Below, piece by piece: positions 39,678 through 49,305 of a DNA stretch of 64,000 nt; positions within the stretch are counted from its first letter, which is position 1, and every line of letters begins with the position of its first letter. The DNA lies in contig NZ_UPHU01000001.1 in the NCBI RefSeq assembly GCF_900566075.1, forward strand, positions 3,720,325 through 3,784,324, read 5' to 3'. The stretch is from Mycobacterium pseudokansasii (GTDB taxonomy: Bacteria > Actinomycetota > Actinomycetes > Mycobacteriales > Mycobacteriaceae). Position numbers and translations under genes: made by a program. The notes under the pieces were generated by a model. It did no database searches. It was given only the letters and a program-made list of their open reading frames with translations, and was not told where the DNA came from.

Positions 39678-39721
39678 ATCGGAGCAGCATCGGAGCAGCG
39701 TCGGAACAGCATCGGACAAGC
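39678..39721. repeat. Four tandem 11-bp repeats in the ctaD leader
   Basis: ATCGGAGCAGC is repeated twice exactly (39678-39688, 39689-39699), then GTCGGAACAGC (39700-39710) and ATCGGACAAGC (39711-39721). The array lies 25-68 bp before the ctaD ATG. An 11-bp period is close to one helical turn, which would suit cooperative protein binding; it could also be a structured leader. Confidence 0.6.
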
Positions 39722-39841
39722 CGCCCAAGTATTCCGGCATGCCACCGTCGCGTCCTAGGGCCAAACGTCCCTTGATTCCGCGGCGACTTAGCCTGAATGC
39801 ACCGATGCAATTGGCGCCTTGAGTGTGTCGTAACAGCAGAA

Positions 39842-39904
39842 GTGCCCTTTGACCTGGGAAGATCGGAGTTGGTGAAGCTTCAATCCGTCCCGAGGAAAGG
39901 GCAC
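39842..39904 (+). promoter_or_regulatory. Transposase leader hairpin
   Basis: GTGCCCTTT (39842-39850) and AAAGGGCAC (39896-39904) are exact inverted repeats. The right arm overlaps the purine-rich GAGGAAAGG just upstream of the transposase GTG. A long transcript entering from outside would fold and hide the ribosome site. This protection against read-through is known for other IS families. Confidence 0.45.
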
Positions 39905-39911
39905 CTCGTAA

Positions 39912-41321
39912 GTGCAATTGTTACATGCCGCGGCCAAGACGCACGCCAGCTTCGATGACCCGAATCTCGTGTCGCATGCCGGGCTGGTGCCGGTGATGCG
40001 GCTGGCCCAGCTGGTGGGGCTGGAAGAGCTTGTCGCCCAGCATGTTCGGCTCAACGCCGAGGTGGGCGCCAACGCAGGTGTGAAGGTCGGCTCGCTGATC
40101 GCGGGGATGATCGCCGGCGCCGACGATATCGACGGCATGGACCTGTTGCGCCACGGCGCGCTGCCGGACACCTTCGGCGGGATCCGCGCCCCTTCCACGC
40201 TGGGGTCGTTTCTGCGCGCGTTCACCCACGGCCACGTGCGTCAACTAGGAGCGGCGCACCGCATGGTGCTGGCCGAGCTGGCCGCGCGCACCCCGCTGCT
40301 GCCCGGCGCCGATCAGCTGGCATTCATCGATGTCGACTCGACGCAGAAGCGGGTATTCGGGCCGGACAAGCAGGGCGCGGCGTTCGGGCATGCCAAGATC
40401 GCGTCCAAATCGCTGACGGTGCGCGGGCTTAACGCGCTGATCGCCACCGTGAGTACCCCGATCGCCGCCCCGGTGATCACCACCACCCGGCTGCGCGGCG
40501 GCAACGCCGCCTCCGCACGCGGGGCGGCATCGCTAGTGGCCGAGGCGATCAGCACTGCCCGCGCCGCCGGGATTACCGGGCTGATCGTGGTGCGCGTCGA
40601 CTCGGCCTTCTACAACGGGGCGTTCGTGGCCGCCTGCCGCCGCAATGGGGCACATTTTTCGGTCACCGTGCGCATGGATCCCAAGATCCGCCGTGCCATC
40701 GCCGCCATCGACGAGGACGCCTGGACCGCCATCGCCTATCCCAACGCGGTGTTCGACGAGCAGGCCGGGCAATGGATCTCCGACGCCGAGATCGCCGAAG
40801 TCCCCTACACCGCGTTCACCTCCACCCCAGCGCATGCCACCGAGGGGCGGTTGATCGTGCGCCGGGTGCGCGATCTGGCCAAAAGCCCCGCCGGCCACGG
40901 CCAGGGCGAGCTGTTTGCCGCCCACCGCTATCACGCGGTATTCACCAACAGCCCGTTTCAACTCGTGCAGGCCGAATCCCAACACCGCGCCCACGCCATC
41001 ATCGAACAGGTCTTCGCCGACCTGTTCGCCGGGCCACTCGCCCATCTACCTTCGGGCAAGTTCAATGCCAATGCCGCCTGGCTGGCCCTGGCCGCCACCG
41101 CCCACGCGCTCACCCGCGCCCTGGGTGTGTTGGCCTCACCCGAACACGCCCTGGCCCGCGGTGCCACCATCCGCACCCAACTGATTAACGTCGCCGCCCG
41201 CCCCGCCCGCGCCGGACGTGACACGATCACCTGGCACCTACCCCGCGACTGGCCCTGGGAACAACACTGGCTCAACGCCTTTCACGCCACCCACCGCGGA
41301 CCACCAGCGCTGGCCGCCTGA
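39912..41321 (+). CDS. IS1380-family transposase
   Basis: A DDE transposase of 469 residues. The catalytic acids are probably D140 or D142 ([13 protein letters not shown]), D230 ([14 protein letters not shown]) and E365 ([30 protein letters not shown]), the arrangement of the IS1380 family. It starts at GTG behind a purine-rich stretch. No frameshift or stop interrupts it, so the element may be active or recently active. Confidence 0.92.
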   Translation: MQLLHAAAKTHASFDDPNLVSHAGLVPVMRLAQLVGLEELVAQHVRLNAEVGANAGVKVGSLIAGMIAGADDIDGMDLLRHGALPDTFGGIRAPSTLGSFLRAFTHGHVRQLGAAHRMVLAELAARTPLLPGADQLAFIDVDSTQKRVFGPDKQGAAFGHAKIASKSLTVRGLNALIATVSTPIAAPVITTTRLRGGNAASARGAASLVAEAISTARAAGITGLIVVRVDSAFYNGAFVAACRRNGAHFSVTVRMDPKIRRAIAAIDEDAWTAIAYPNAVFDEQAGQWISDAEIAEVPYTAFTSTPAHATEGRLIVRRVRDLAKSPAGHGQGELFAAHRYHAVFTNSPFQLVQAESQHRAHAIIEQVFADLFAGPLAHLPSGKFNANAAWLALAATAHALTRALGVLASPEHALARGATIRTQLINVAARPARAGRDTITWHLPRDWPWEQHWLNAFHATHRGPPALAA

Positions 41322-41648
41322 AAGAAAACCGCGCTCCGTCACCGCCCGCCCTGACCAAACCGCCCTACTTCAGGGGCCAATCCCAACTGGACAAGCTGGC
41401 AGAAGAGGCCAGCAGCTCAAACGCGCCACCACCCAGCGGCCTCAACTCAATCCGGTCGCAAACCGTCACACCAAGTACATCGGTGGATTCAGGCTCAGTG
41501 GTCGCACTCGCAAATTCGTCGGGGGTCGATCTGTTCTGTTAGGAGGCCGGCGTTCGCCCGACACCTGTCGAGATCGACGCCAGCGCGATGCCCACCCTCG
41601 GCGAACTTGCGTGGGTGACCACTTAGTCGCCGGGTTGCGCCGCCGGCG

Positions 41649-43205
41649 TCAGCATTTCGCGCCGCTCGGCGGGGTGGTCCCGCCGATCAGGTAGGCCGTG
41701 ACGTAGTCGTCGATGCAGCTGTCGCCCTGGAAGACCACGGTGTGCTGGGTTCCGTTGAAGGTCAGCAGCGAGCCGTGCAGCTGGTTTGCCAGGTCAACTC
41801 CGGCTTTATAAGGAGTCGCCGGGTCATGGGTTGTCGACACCACGACCGTCGGCACCAGGTCCGGTGCGTAGACGACGTGCGGCTTGCTGGTCGGCGGCAC
41901 CGGCCAGAATGCGCAGGTGCCAAGTGGCGCGTCGCCGGTGAACTTGCCGTAGCTCATGAACGGCGCGAGCTCGCGGGAGCGGCGGTCCTCGTCGATGATC
42001 TTGGCGCGGTCGGTAATCGGCGGCTGGTCAACGCAATTGATGGCCACGCGCGCGTCGGTGGCGTTGGTGTAATGACCGTGCGAGTCGCGGCGCATGTACA
42101 TGTCGGCCAGCGCGAGCAGGGTATCCCCGCGGTGGTCGGCCAGCTCCGAAAGGCCGTCGGTCAGGTGACTCCACAGATTCGGCGAGTACAGCGCCATGAT
42201 GGTGCCCACGATCGCGTCGCTGTAGCTGAGTCCCCGCGGGTCGTTGGTGCGCGCCGGCCTGCTCACCTGCAGGTTGTTGGGGTCGACCAGCGGGTCGACC
42301 AGGCTGTGGTAGACGTCGACGGCCTTGGCCGGGTCGTTGCCCAACGGGCAGCTACCGTCCTTGGCGCAGTCGGCGGCGTAGTCGTTGAAGGCGTCCTGAA
42401 ATCCCTTGGCCTGACGCAGATCCGCCTCGATGGGATCCGCATTGGGGTCGACCGCGCCGTCGAGGATCATCGCCCGCACCCGCTGGGGGTAGGCCTCGGC
42501 GTAGGCGGAGCCGATCCGGGTGCCGTACGAGTAGCCGAGGTAGGTCAGTTTGTCGTCGCCCAGTGCCGCGCGGATGGCATCGAGGTCCTTGGCGACATTG
42601 ACCGTCCCGACGTTCGCCAGGAACTTCTTGCCCATCTTGGCGACACAGCGGCTGACGAATTGCCTGGTTTCCTCTTCAATGCGTGCCACACCCGCCGGGC
42701 TGTAGTCGACCTGCGGCTCCGCCCGCAGCCGGTCGTTGTCGGCGTCGGAGTTGCACCACAGTGCGGGACGCGAGGACGCCACGCCACGCGGGTCGAACCC
42801 GACGAGGTCGAACCGTTCATGGACCCGCTTCGGCAACGACTGGAAAACGCCGAGCGCGGCCTCGATACCCGATTCACCCGGACCACCGGGATTGATGACC
42901 AGCGAACCGATCTTGTCCCCCGTCGCCGGGAAGCGAATCAGGGCCAGGGCCGCGACGTCACCGTCGGGATGGCCGTAGTCGACCGGCACGGCGAGCTTGC
43001 CGCACAGCGCGCCGCCGGGAATCTTCACCGCCGGATTGGAGCTGCGGCACGGCGTCCACTGCACCGGCTGTCCCAGCTTCGGCTCGGCCATGCGAGCGCG
43101 CCCGCCGACGACGCGGATGCAGCCCGTGAGAACCAACGCCACGGTGGCGATCACGGTCCAGATCAGCAACATGCGCGCGAACTTTTCGCGGCGAAACAGG
43201 CACAT
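41649..43205 (-). CDS. caeA: Cell-envelope serine protease Hip1/CaeA
   Basis: A 518-residue lipoprotein hydrolase equivalent to Rv2224c. Residues 1-29 form a lipoprotein signal ending in the lipobox LTGC (C29). The nucleophile is S226 in GYSYGTRIGSA (S228 in M. tuberculosis), with NPGGPGESG as oxyanion region and GTQHTVVFQGDSC carrying the histidine. Hip1 is known to cleave the chaperone-like GroEL2 and to dampen macrophage responses. Its usual neighbour caeB is separated here by ctaD and an insertion sequence. Confidence 0.96.
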   Translation of the reverse strand: MCLFRREKFARMLLIWTVIATVALVLTGCIRVVGGRARMAEPKLGQPVQWTPCRSSNPAVKIPGGALCGKLAVPVDYGHPDGDVAALALIRFPATGDKIGSLVINPGGPGESGIEAALGVFQSLPKRVHERFDLVGFDPRGVASSRPALWCNSDADNDRLRAEPQVDYSPAGVARIEEETRQFVSRCVAKMGKKFLANVGTVNVAKDLDAIRAALGDDKLTYLGYSYGTRIGSAYAEAYPQRVRAMILDGAVDPNADPIEADLRQAKGFQDAFNDYAADCAKDGSCPLGNDPAKAVDVYHSLVDPLVDPNNLQVSRPARTNDPRGLSYSDAIVGTIMALYSPNLWSHLTDGLSELADHRGDTLLALADMYMRRDSHGHYTNATDARVAINCVDQPPITDRAKIIDEDRRSRELAPFMSYGKFTGDAPLGTCAFWPVPPTSKPHVVYAPDLVPTVVVSTTHDPATPYKAGVDLANQLHGSLLTFNGTQHTVVFQGDSCIDDYVTAYLIGGTTPPSGAKC

Positions 43206-43264
43206 GGCAACCTATGGTGCCAGAGCCGGCCGAAGATGCTGGCCAATGAGCGTCGTGGGTCGAA

Positions 43265-44656
43265 TCACCCGACGGCCGCCAGCAGTTCTTCCATGGCAAT
43301 AGCAAACTCGTCGGCCATTTCCCACAAGTCCGGCAGCAGTTCCGGACACGAGACGAGACCGATGTCCAGCTTGCCGTTGAGCGACATGACCGTGATGTTG
43401 AGACCGGAGCCGTGAAAGATCGGCCCCAACGGGTACATCGACTTGACCTGGCAACCCAGTAGGTACAACGGAACCTGCGGCCCCGGTACGTTGGAGACCA
43501 CCAGGTTGTGCACCGGCAGACTCTCGGTCAGCCGGGTCCTGGCGTAGACGCGCATCGCCACCCCGAAAACGGCCGGCGCGGCGAACTGTGACCAATCCTG
43601 CAACAGCGTCGCGCCGATAGCCGAACTATGGCCCTTCGCAGCCGAATTCGCTTGGGCGATGGCCCGCAGACGCTCCACCGGGTCGGCGATTTCGGTGTGC
43701 AGGCTGGAGAACATCGCCGAAACCTGGTTACGGCCGGGACGATCGGACTTGCCGTGCACCGAAACGGGCACCGACGCCACCAGCGACGAGTCGGGCAGGG
43801 CGTTGCGTTCGGCGAGATACTGCCGAAGTACCCCGGAAACCAGTGCCATCACCAGATCGTTCACCTTGACGCCGAAGTGGTTCTTCACCGTCTTGATGTC
43901 CTCGAGATCCAGTTCGGCGTAGGCGATGTTGCGGCGACCGCTGATGCTGGCGTTGAACACGGTACGCGGCGCGGCGAATGGGCGTGCCATGGTCAGGCCG
44001 TCGCGGGCCCGCAACACCGTGGAGACCACCGAGGACACCGTCTGCGGCATCACGTTGGCCAGCTGTAGCGGCCGGGCGGCAAACCTGACCAGGCCGCCGG
44101 CGGCTATCTGCCAGCCGGTGCCACCACCGACTCCGTCCACCGGATCCGGCGCGGGCGCATCGGCTTCGGTGGTACACAGCTGCGACATCAGGTTGGCTCC
44201 GGTCACCCCGTCCACGGCGGCGTGGTGCACCTTGGTCATGATCCCGATGCGGCCCCGGTGATGGCAATCGGTACCTGCCACGCCTTCGACGACCCACATC
44301 TCCCACAGCGGTCGCCGGCGATCCAAGGGCAGCGACGCGATATGTCCGCAGATCTCCGAGAGTTCCGCCCGGCCGCCCGGTGACGGTAAACCGATGCGGT
44401 GCACATGGCGATCGATGTGGAAGTCGTCGTCGTCCACCCAGACCGGATGGTCGAGGTTCAACGGGCTGCTGGCGAGCTTCTCCCGGAACTCCGGCAGTGC
44501 TTTGACGCGAAGCGACAATGCCTCGCGCAGCCGGTCAAAGGTGTAGCCGCCCGGCATCGTCGAGGTGTCCAGGTCCATGATCGAGCACACGTGCATCGGC
44601 TGGGACGAGGTTTCCAGGTACAAGAAGCTGGCGTCGAGGCCACTGAGCCGCTGCAT
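43265..44656 (-). CDS. Wax ester synthase/diacylglycerol acyltransferase (WS/DGAT)
   Basis: A 463-residue acyltransferase that makes triacylglycerol or wax esters from acyl-CoA. The catalytic motif HHAAVDG occupies residues 144-150. The accessory PLWEMWVVEG and NVPGPQVPLYLLGC motifs of the family are present. The start MQRLSGLDASFLYLET is the usual WS/DGAT N-terminus. It lies 59 bp upstream of caeA on the same strand and is divergent from panB. As I recall, M. tuberculosis has no such gene at this place, though it has many paralogues. Confidence 0.93.
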   Translation of the reverse strand: MQRLSGLDASFLYLETSSQPMHVCSIMDLDTSTMPGGYTFDRLREALSLRVKALPEFREKLASSPLNLDHPVWVDDDDFHIDRHVHRIGLPSPGGRAELSEICGHIASLPLDRRRPLWEMWVVEGVAGTDCHHRGRIGIMTKVHHAAVDGVTGANLMSQLCTTEADAPAPDPVDGVGGGTGWQIAAGGLVRFAARPLQLANVMPQTVSSVVSTVLRARDGLTMARPFAAPRTVFNASISGRRNIAYAELDLEDIKTVKNHFGVKVNDLVMALVSGVLRQYLAERNALPDSSLVASVPVSVHGKSDRPGRNQVSAMFSSLHTEIADPVERLRAIAQANSAAKGHSSAIGATLLQDWSQFAAPAVFGVAMRVYARTRLTESLPVHNLVVSNVPGPQVPLYLLGCQVKSMYPLGPIFHGSGLNITVMSLNGKLDIGLVSCPELLPDLWEMADEFAIAMEELLAAVG

Positions 44657-44792
44657 CCGCCGATGGTAAGCCGATTCACGGGGTCCCACAGTGTATCTAG
44701 GCCGAAGAGATGGCAGACTGTGAGTGTCAGACGAACCCGGGGACCCCCTGCTGGGCCACGAGGATCGACCCGACCAACACCTAGGGACAATG

Positions 44793-45647
44793 ATGTCTGA
44801 GCAGAATATCTACGGCGCCAGCCCGTCGACACCCGCCGACCCGGCCGCGCCACGAACCAAGGTCCGCACCCACCACCTGCAGAAATGGAAGGCCGAAGGC
44901 CACAAGTGGGCCATGCTCACGGCCTACGACTACTCGACCGCGAGGGTCTTCGACGACGCCGGCATCCCGGTCCTGCTGATCGGCGATTCGGCCGCCAACG
45001 TCGTCTACGGCTACGACACCACGGTGCCGATCTCGGTCGACGAGCTGATTCCGCTGGTCCGCGGCGTCGCGCGGGGTGCCCCGCACGCATTGGTCGTCGC
45101 CGACCTGCCATTCGGCAGCTACGAGGCCGGACCCAGCGCCGCGCTGGCCGCGGCCACCCGGTTCATGAAGGAGGGCGGCGCGCACGCGGTCAAGCTGGAA
45201 GGCGGCGAGCGGGTGGCCGAGCAGATCGCCTGCCTGACCGCGGCGGGGATCCCGGTGATGGCTCACATCGGCTTCACCCCGCAAAGCGTGAACACACTGG
45301 GCGGGTTCCGGGTGCAGGGCCGCGGTGATGCCGCCGAGCAGACCGTGGCGGATGCGATCGCCGTCGCCGAAGCCGGAGCTTTCGCGGTGGTGATGGAGAT
45401 GGTGCCGGCTGAGCTGGCCACCCAGATCACCGGCAAGCTGACCATTCCGACGGTCGGGATAGGCGCCGGACCCAACTGCGACGGCCAGGTCCTGGTCTGG
45501 CAGGACATGGCCGGTCTCAGCGGTGGCAAAGCCGCCCGCTTCGTCAAGCGCTACGCCGACATTGCAGGCGAATTACGCCGCGCCGCAAGGCAATACGCCG
45601 ACGAGGTGGCCGGCGGGATCTTCCCCGCCGAGGAGCACTGCTTCTAG
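44793..45647 (+). CDS. panB: 3-methyl-2-oxobutanoate hydroxymethyltransferase
   Basis: The first committed enzyme of pantothenate synthesis, which transfers a hydroxymethyl group to 2-oxoisovalerate. The 284-residue product shows [17 protein letters not shown], the metal-site [31 protein letters not shown] and [15 protein letters not shown]. Two ATG codons stand in tandem (44790 and 44793); the second gives the family N-terminus MSEQ. Equivalent to Rv2225. ilvE acts on the same 2-oxo acid pool. Confidence 0.96.
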   Translation: MSEQNIYGASPSTPADPAAPRTKVRTHHLQKWKAEGHKWAMLTAYDYSTARVFDDAGIPVLLIGDSAANVVYGYDTTVPISVDELIPLVRGVARGAPHALVVADLPFGSYEAGPSAALAAATRFMKEGGAHAVKLEGGERVAEQIACLTAAGIPVMAHIGFTPQSVNTLGGFRVQGRGDAAEQTVADAIAVAEAGAFAVVMEMVPAELATQITGKLTIPTVGIGAGPNCDGQVLVWQDMAGLSGGKAARFVKRYADIAGELRRAARQYADEVAGGIFPAEEHCF

Positions 45648-45669
45648 GTCTTCTCGATCTTCCAGGTTG

Positions 45670-46035
45670 TCACTGACACCGATTCCGGAAGTCGGTCAAC
45701 GGCTGGCGAATGCCCTGTAGGTCGGCATGAACCGCCGGGTTGGCATCCATGTACTGCTGCAGCTGGTCACGGATATCCTCGCGGGGCTGACCCTTGAGGC
45801 TGGTGAAGTAATCGTTGACGTCCGGATGGGTGAACAGATAAGCGGAGGTCGCCGCCGCCACCCCCGCGGACACCCCGGCCAGGTCGGCTGCCGTGCAATT
45901 CGGCGGTGGCGGTGCGGGGTCGCCCGGATCGGCCCAGGCCGGCCCGATGCCGCCCAACAGCATCGCGGCGCTGATCGCACCGGCACCCAACCCGCCGGCG
46001 ACCACCCGGGACGGGGCACAACCCAAGAACAACAT
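45670..46035 (-). CDS. Exported hemophore-related protein
   Basis: A 121-residue secreted protein. A signal peptide ends near residue 36 (GPAWA|DPGDP), followed by a small helical domain with two cysteines (C47 and C120). The stretch CTAADLAGVSAGVAAATSAYL followed by FTHPDVNDYFTSLKG is the pattern of the mycobacterial hemophore family related to Rv0203. These proteins bind heme outside the cell. AAGGAG stands six bases before the ATG. It converges on panB and is an extra gene relative to the M. tuberculosis order. Confidence 0.87.
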   Translation of the reverse strand: MLFLGCAPSRVVAGGLGAGAISAAMLLGGIGPAWADPGDPAPPPPNCTAADLAGVSAGVAAATSAYLFTHPDVNDYFTSLKGQPREDIRDQLQQYMDANPAVHADLQGIRQPLTDFRNRCQ

Positions 46036-46267
46036 CGACAACTCCTTCGTCAGGGGATCCGGAGGGGATCCGATCGGCCTCTCACAGCCAAGCCGCAGCG
46101 GTGGCCCGCACCGCAAACGATAAGTGGTTCCGGCGACACGCACCGACCAACATGCCGTACGCCGTGTGACCCGAGCCTGGGCCGGGCGGCCAACCCCGGG
46201 TGTGGCACTCTCTATGAGGCCTATCCACGATGTACGACCGCGGCGACGCGCTGTCACCGGAGGCGAA

Positions 46268-47842
46268 ATGCCCGTACCTGCGCCGAAGATGGCGCGCAAG
46301 CTGGAGGTCGAGCGCAAGTTCGACGTCGTCGAGTCGACGGTGTCGCCGTCGTTTGACGGAATTGCGGCCGTGGCCCGGGTGGACAAGAAGCCGCCCCACG
46401 AACTCGACGCGGTGTACTTCGACACGCCGGCGCAGGACTTGGCCCGTAACCGGATCACCCTGCGACGGCGAACCGGTGGCCCCGACGCCGGGTGGCACCT
46501 GAAGTTGCCGGCCGGGCCGGACGCCCGAACCGAAGTCCACGCGCCGATCACGGCCGGGGACGCCGTGCCGGCCGAGTTGCTGGACGTGGTGCTGGCGATC
46601 GTCCGGGACCGCCCCGTCGAGCCGGTCGCACGGATCACCACTCAGCGGGAAAGCCAGTTTCTGTACGGCGCCGATGGCGCCGCATTGGCCGAATTCTGCA
46701 ACGACCACGTCACCGCATGGTCGGCTGGACCGGCCGACGGCTCCGATGCCGGGCCCGCCGAACAACAGTGGCGGGAGTGGGAACTCGAGCTCATCGACGC
46801 GACGGGGGCCGCCGGTCACGAGCTGCTCAACAGACTGAGCAACCGGTTGCTCGACGCCGGGGCCGCCCCCGCCGGGCACGGCTCCAAGCTGGCCCGCGTG
46901 CTGGGCCGGACGTCACGGTCGGCGCGCGAGCCGGCGCCGGTGGATCCGGTCCACCGGGCGGTGGCCCAGCATGTGGAAGAGCTGCTGACGTGGGATCGTG
47001 CGGTGCGCGCCGACGTCGACGACTCCGTGCACCAGATGCGGGTGACCACCCGCAAGATTCGCAGCCTGTTGCGCGAGGCCCCGGATTCGTTCGGATTGGC
47101 CGACGGCGCGTGGGTTCTCGACGAACTGCGTGAGCTCGCCGGTGTCTTGGGGGTGGCGCGTGACGCCGAGGTGCTCGCCGAGCGCTATCAGAAGCAACTG
47201 GACGGGCTGGACCCGGCGTTGGTGCGCGGGCCCGTACGCGAACGGCTCGTCGAGGGCGCCCGTCGGCGATATCAGACGGGATTGCGACGGTCGCTGATCG
47301 CGATGCGCTCGAAGCGATACTTCCGCCTATTGGACGCTCTCGACGCGATGGTGGCCGAATACCCCGTGACCACCATCCTCGGACCGGGGCCCGAGCCGGC
47401 GACCCCGCCAAACATCGACGCGGCCTACCGCCGCGTCAAGAAAGCCGCGAAGGCCGCCAAGGCGGCGCGGGCCGCCCACGCCACAGCCGCCCCGGCGGAC
47501 CAGGCCGAGGCAGGTGCGGCCGCGGTAATGCACCCCGACGCGGCATTGCATCGAATCCGCAAGCGCGCCAAGCGATTACGCTATACCGCGGCGGCTACCG
47601 GAGCCAACAGGGTGGCCCAGCAGGCGAAGGCTGTCCAGACGTTGCTCGGAGATCATCAAGACAGCGTCGTCAGCCGGGAACATCTTCTCGAGCAGACCGA
47701 AGCCGCCCATGCCGCGGGCGAGGACACCTTCACCTACGGCCTGCTCTATCAGCAGGAAAACGATCTTGCCGAAAGCTGCCGGGCACAGCTCGGTGCGGCG
47801 CTGCGCAAACTCGACAAAGCGGTGCGCAAAGCACGACCGTGA
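46268..47842 (+). CDS. CYTH and CHAD domain protein, Rv2226-like
   Basis: A 524-residue two-domain protein. The N-terminal CYTH domain (about residues 9-205) has the ExExK signature E13-V-E15-R-K17 of triphosphate tunnel enzymes. The C-terminal CHAD domain (about 235-524) is helical, with conserved histidines and basic residues (VHQMRVTTRKIRSLL; LHRIRKRAKRLRY). CHAD domains bind polyphosphate, so a polyphosphate-related role is likely (family knowledge). GGAGGCG precedes the ATG. An alanine-rich low-complexity insert lies near residues 395-420. Confidence 0.92.
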   Translation: MPVPAPKMARKLEVERKFDVVESTVSPSFDGIAAVARVDKKPPHELDAVYFDTPAQDLARNRITLRRRTGGPDAGWHLKLPAGPDARTEVHAPITAGDAVPAELLDVVLAIVRDRPVEPVARITTQRESQFLYGADGAALAEFCNDHVTAWSAGPADGSDAGPAEQQWREWELELIDATGAAGHELLNRLSNRLLDAGAAPAGHGSKLARVLGRTSRSAREPAPVDPVHRAVAQHVEELLTWDRAVRADVDDSVHQMRVTTRKIRSLLREAPDSFGLADGAWVLDELRELAGVLGVARDAEVLAERYQKQLDGLDPALVRGPVRERLVEGARRRYQTGLRRSLIAMRSKRYFRLLDALDAMVAEYPVTTILGPGPEPATPPNIDAAYRRVKKAAKAAKAARAAHATAAPADQAEAGAAAVMHPDAALHRIRKRAKRLRYTAAATGANRVAQQAKAVQTLLGDHQDSVVSREHLLEQTEAAHAAGEDTFTYGLLYQQENDLAESCRAQLGAALRKLDKAVRKARP

Positions 47843-47875
47843 GCCGCGCGAGGCACATCCCGGTGGAGTGCGAGC

Positions 47876-48298
<423 letters not shown>

Positions 48299-48413
48299 GA
48301 CCAACACCGTACCTCCTGTGCATATTCCAAGGCCAGCGTGCGTTTGGCCGCCGCGATTCAATATCGTTTCTCTATTGTCTGCCGCTGCAGCATGCGACAG
48401 GAGGTGCGGAGCG

Positions 48414-49130
48414 ATGTCGTCGACCCCGTGGCATACCCGCGCCGACTCCGGCGACTGGGACGCCATCGCCACACAGATCAACGCCCACGGCGGCGCTTTG
48501 CTACCCAGGCTGCTCACGGCCACCGAGGCGGCGCGCCTCCGCAGGCTCTACACCCAGGACGACCTGTTCCGCAAGACCGTCGACATGGAGCGCCACCGCT
48601 ATGGCACCGGCGAATACCGCTACTTTCGACGGCCCTACCCGGAGCCGCTCGAGCAGCTCAAGCACGCTTTGTATCCGCGGCTGCTGACCATCGCCCGGGA
48701 CTGGTGGGCCAAACTGGGCCGAGACAGCCCCTGGCCGGACACCTTGGACGAATGGCTACAGATGTGCCATGCCGCCGGCCAGACCAAGCCCACCGCGCTG
48801 CTGTTGCGATATCGCACTGGGGATTGGAACGCCCTGCACCGTGACCTCTACGGCGACTTGGTGTTTCCGCTTCAGGTGGTGATCAATCTCAGCGACCCCG
48901 CCACCGATTACGCCGGCGGCGAGTTCCTCCTGGTCGAGCAGCGGCTCCGAGCCCAATCCCGGGGCACCGCAACGCAATTGCCGCAAGGGTATGGGTACGC
49001 ATTCACCACTCGGGACCGCCCGGTGCCGTCGGCTCGCGGGTGGTCGGCCGCACCGGTACGGCACGGTATCTCGGTCGTGCATTCGGGAGAACGCTACGCG
49101 TTGGGGCTGATCTTTCACGACGCCGCCTGA
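48414..49130 (+). CDS. 2OG-Fe(II) oxygenase, Rv2227-like
   Basis: A 238-residue Fe(II)/2-oxoglutarate dioxygenase. The iron ligands are H142 and D144 (LHRDLYGD) and H217 (VRHGISVV), and R227 is placed to bind 2-oxoglutarate (GERYALGLIFHD). The ATG follows GGAGGTG. The substrate is unknown; the family includes AlkB-like and prolyl hydroxylase-like enzymes. It is divergent from rnpB, as expected for Rv2227. Confidence 0.88.
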   Translation: MSSTPWHTRADSGDWDAIATQINAHGGALLPRLLTATEAARLRRLYTQDDLFRKTVDMERHRYGTGEYRYFRRPYPEPLEQLKHALYPRLLTIARDWWAKLGRDSPWPDTLDEWLQMCHAAGQTKPTALLLRYRTGDWNALHRDLYGDLVFPLQVVINLSDPATDYAGGEFLLVEQRLRAQSRGTATQLPQGYGYAFTTRDRPVPSARGWSAAPVRHGISVVHSGERYALGLIFHDAA

Positions 49131-49242
49131 AACCGCCGGGTTCAGCCGACCGCGCGCGTGCGGTCCGTCGAGCGTGGCCGACCCTGCAACGGTGGGGCGA
49201 TCCACCGCGGTCACCACAGTTTTGAATTTTTCTTCAGAACCT

Positions 49243-49281
49243 CTTGACTGATGATAGCTTCTTGACTGAAGATATCGTCAG
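49243..49281 (+). promoter_or_regulatory. Operator/promoter region of the catabolic cluster
   Basis: CTTGACTGATGATA (49243-49256) and CTTGACTGAAGATA (49261-49274) form a direct repeat with 18-bp period. The second runs into the near-palindrome CTGAAGATATCGTCAG (49266-49281), 25 bp before the first gene. The reverse strand reads TGACGATATCTTCAG, which matches a site before the TetR gene (12 of 15). Confidence 0.5.
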
Positions 49282-49305
49282 TTTCCTAATTCTGGAGGAT
49301 GCCTG

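Larger units (their letters stand above)
39787..41498 (+). mobile_element. IS1380-family insertion sequence, apparently intact
   Basis: About 1.7 kb bounded by terminal inverted repeats. AGCCTGAATGCACCGATG (39790-39807) matches the reverse complement of 41478-41495 at 17 of 18 positions, and the similarity extends outward to CT(T/G)AG. One uninterrupted transposase gene fills the element. I see no clear target-site duplication at either boundary. It lies 133 bp upstream of the ctaD start, between ctaD and caeA, and interrupts no recognisable gene. Confidence 0.85.

Noticed and set aside
38115..39758. 547-codon open frame on the + strand opposite ctaD
   Set aside because: It is the antisense of a conserved cytochrome oxidase gene; its composition (Gln, His, Arg and Glu rich) is that of a shadow frame.
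46082..46267. N-terminal extension of the CYTH/CHAD gene
   Set aside because: The frame is open upstream, but the ATG at 46268 has a strong ribosome site and begins just before the ExExK motif, as the family does.
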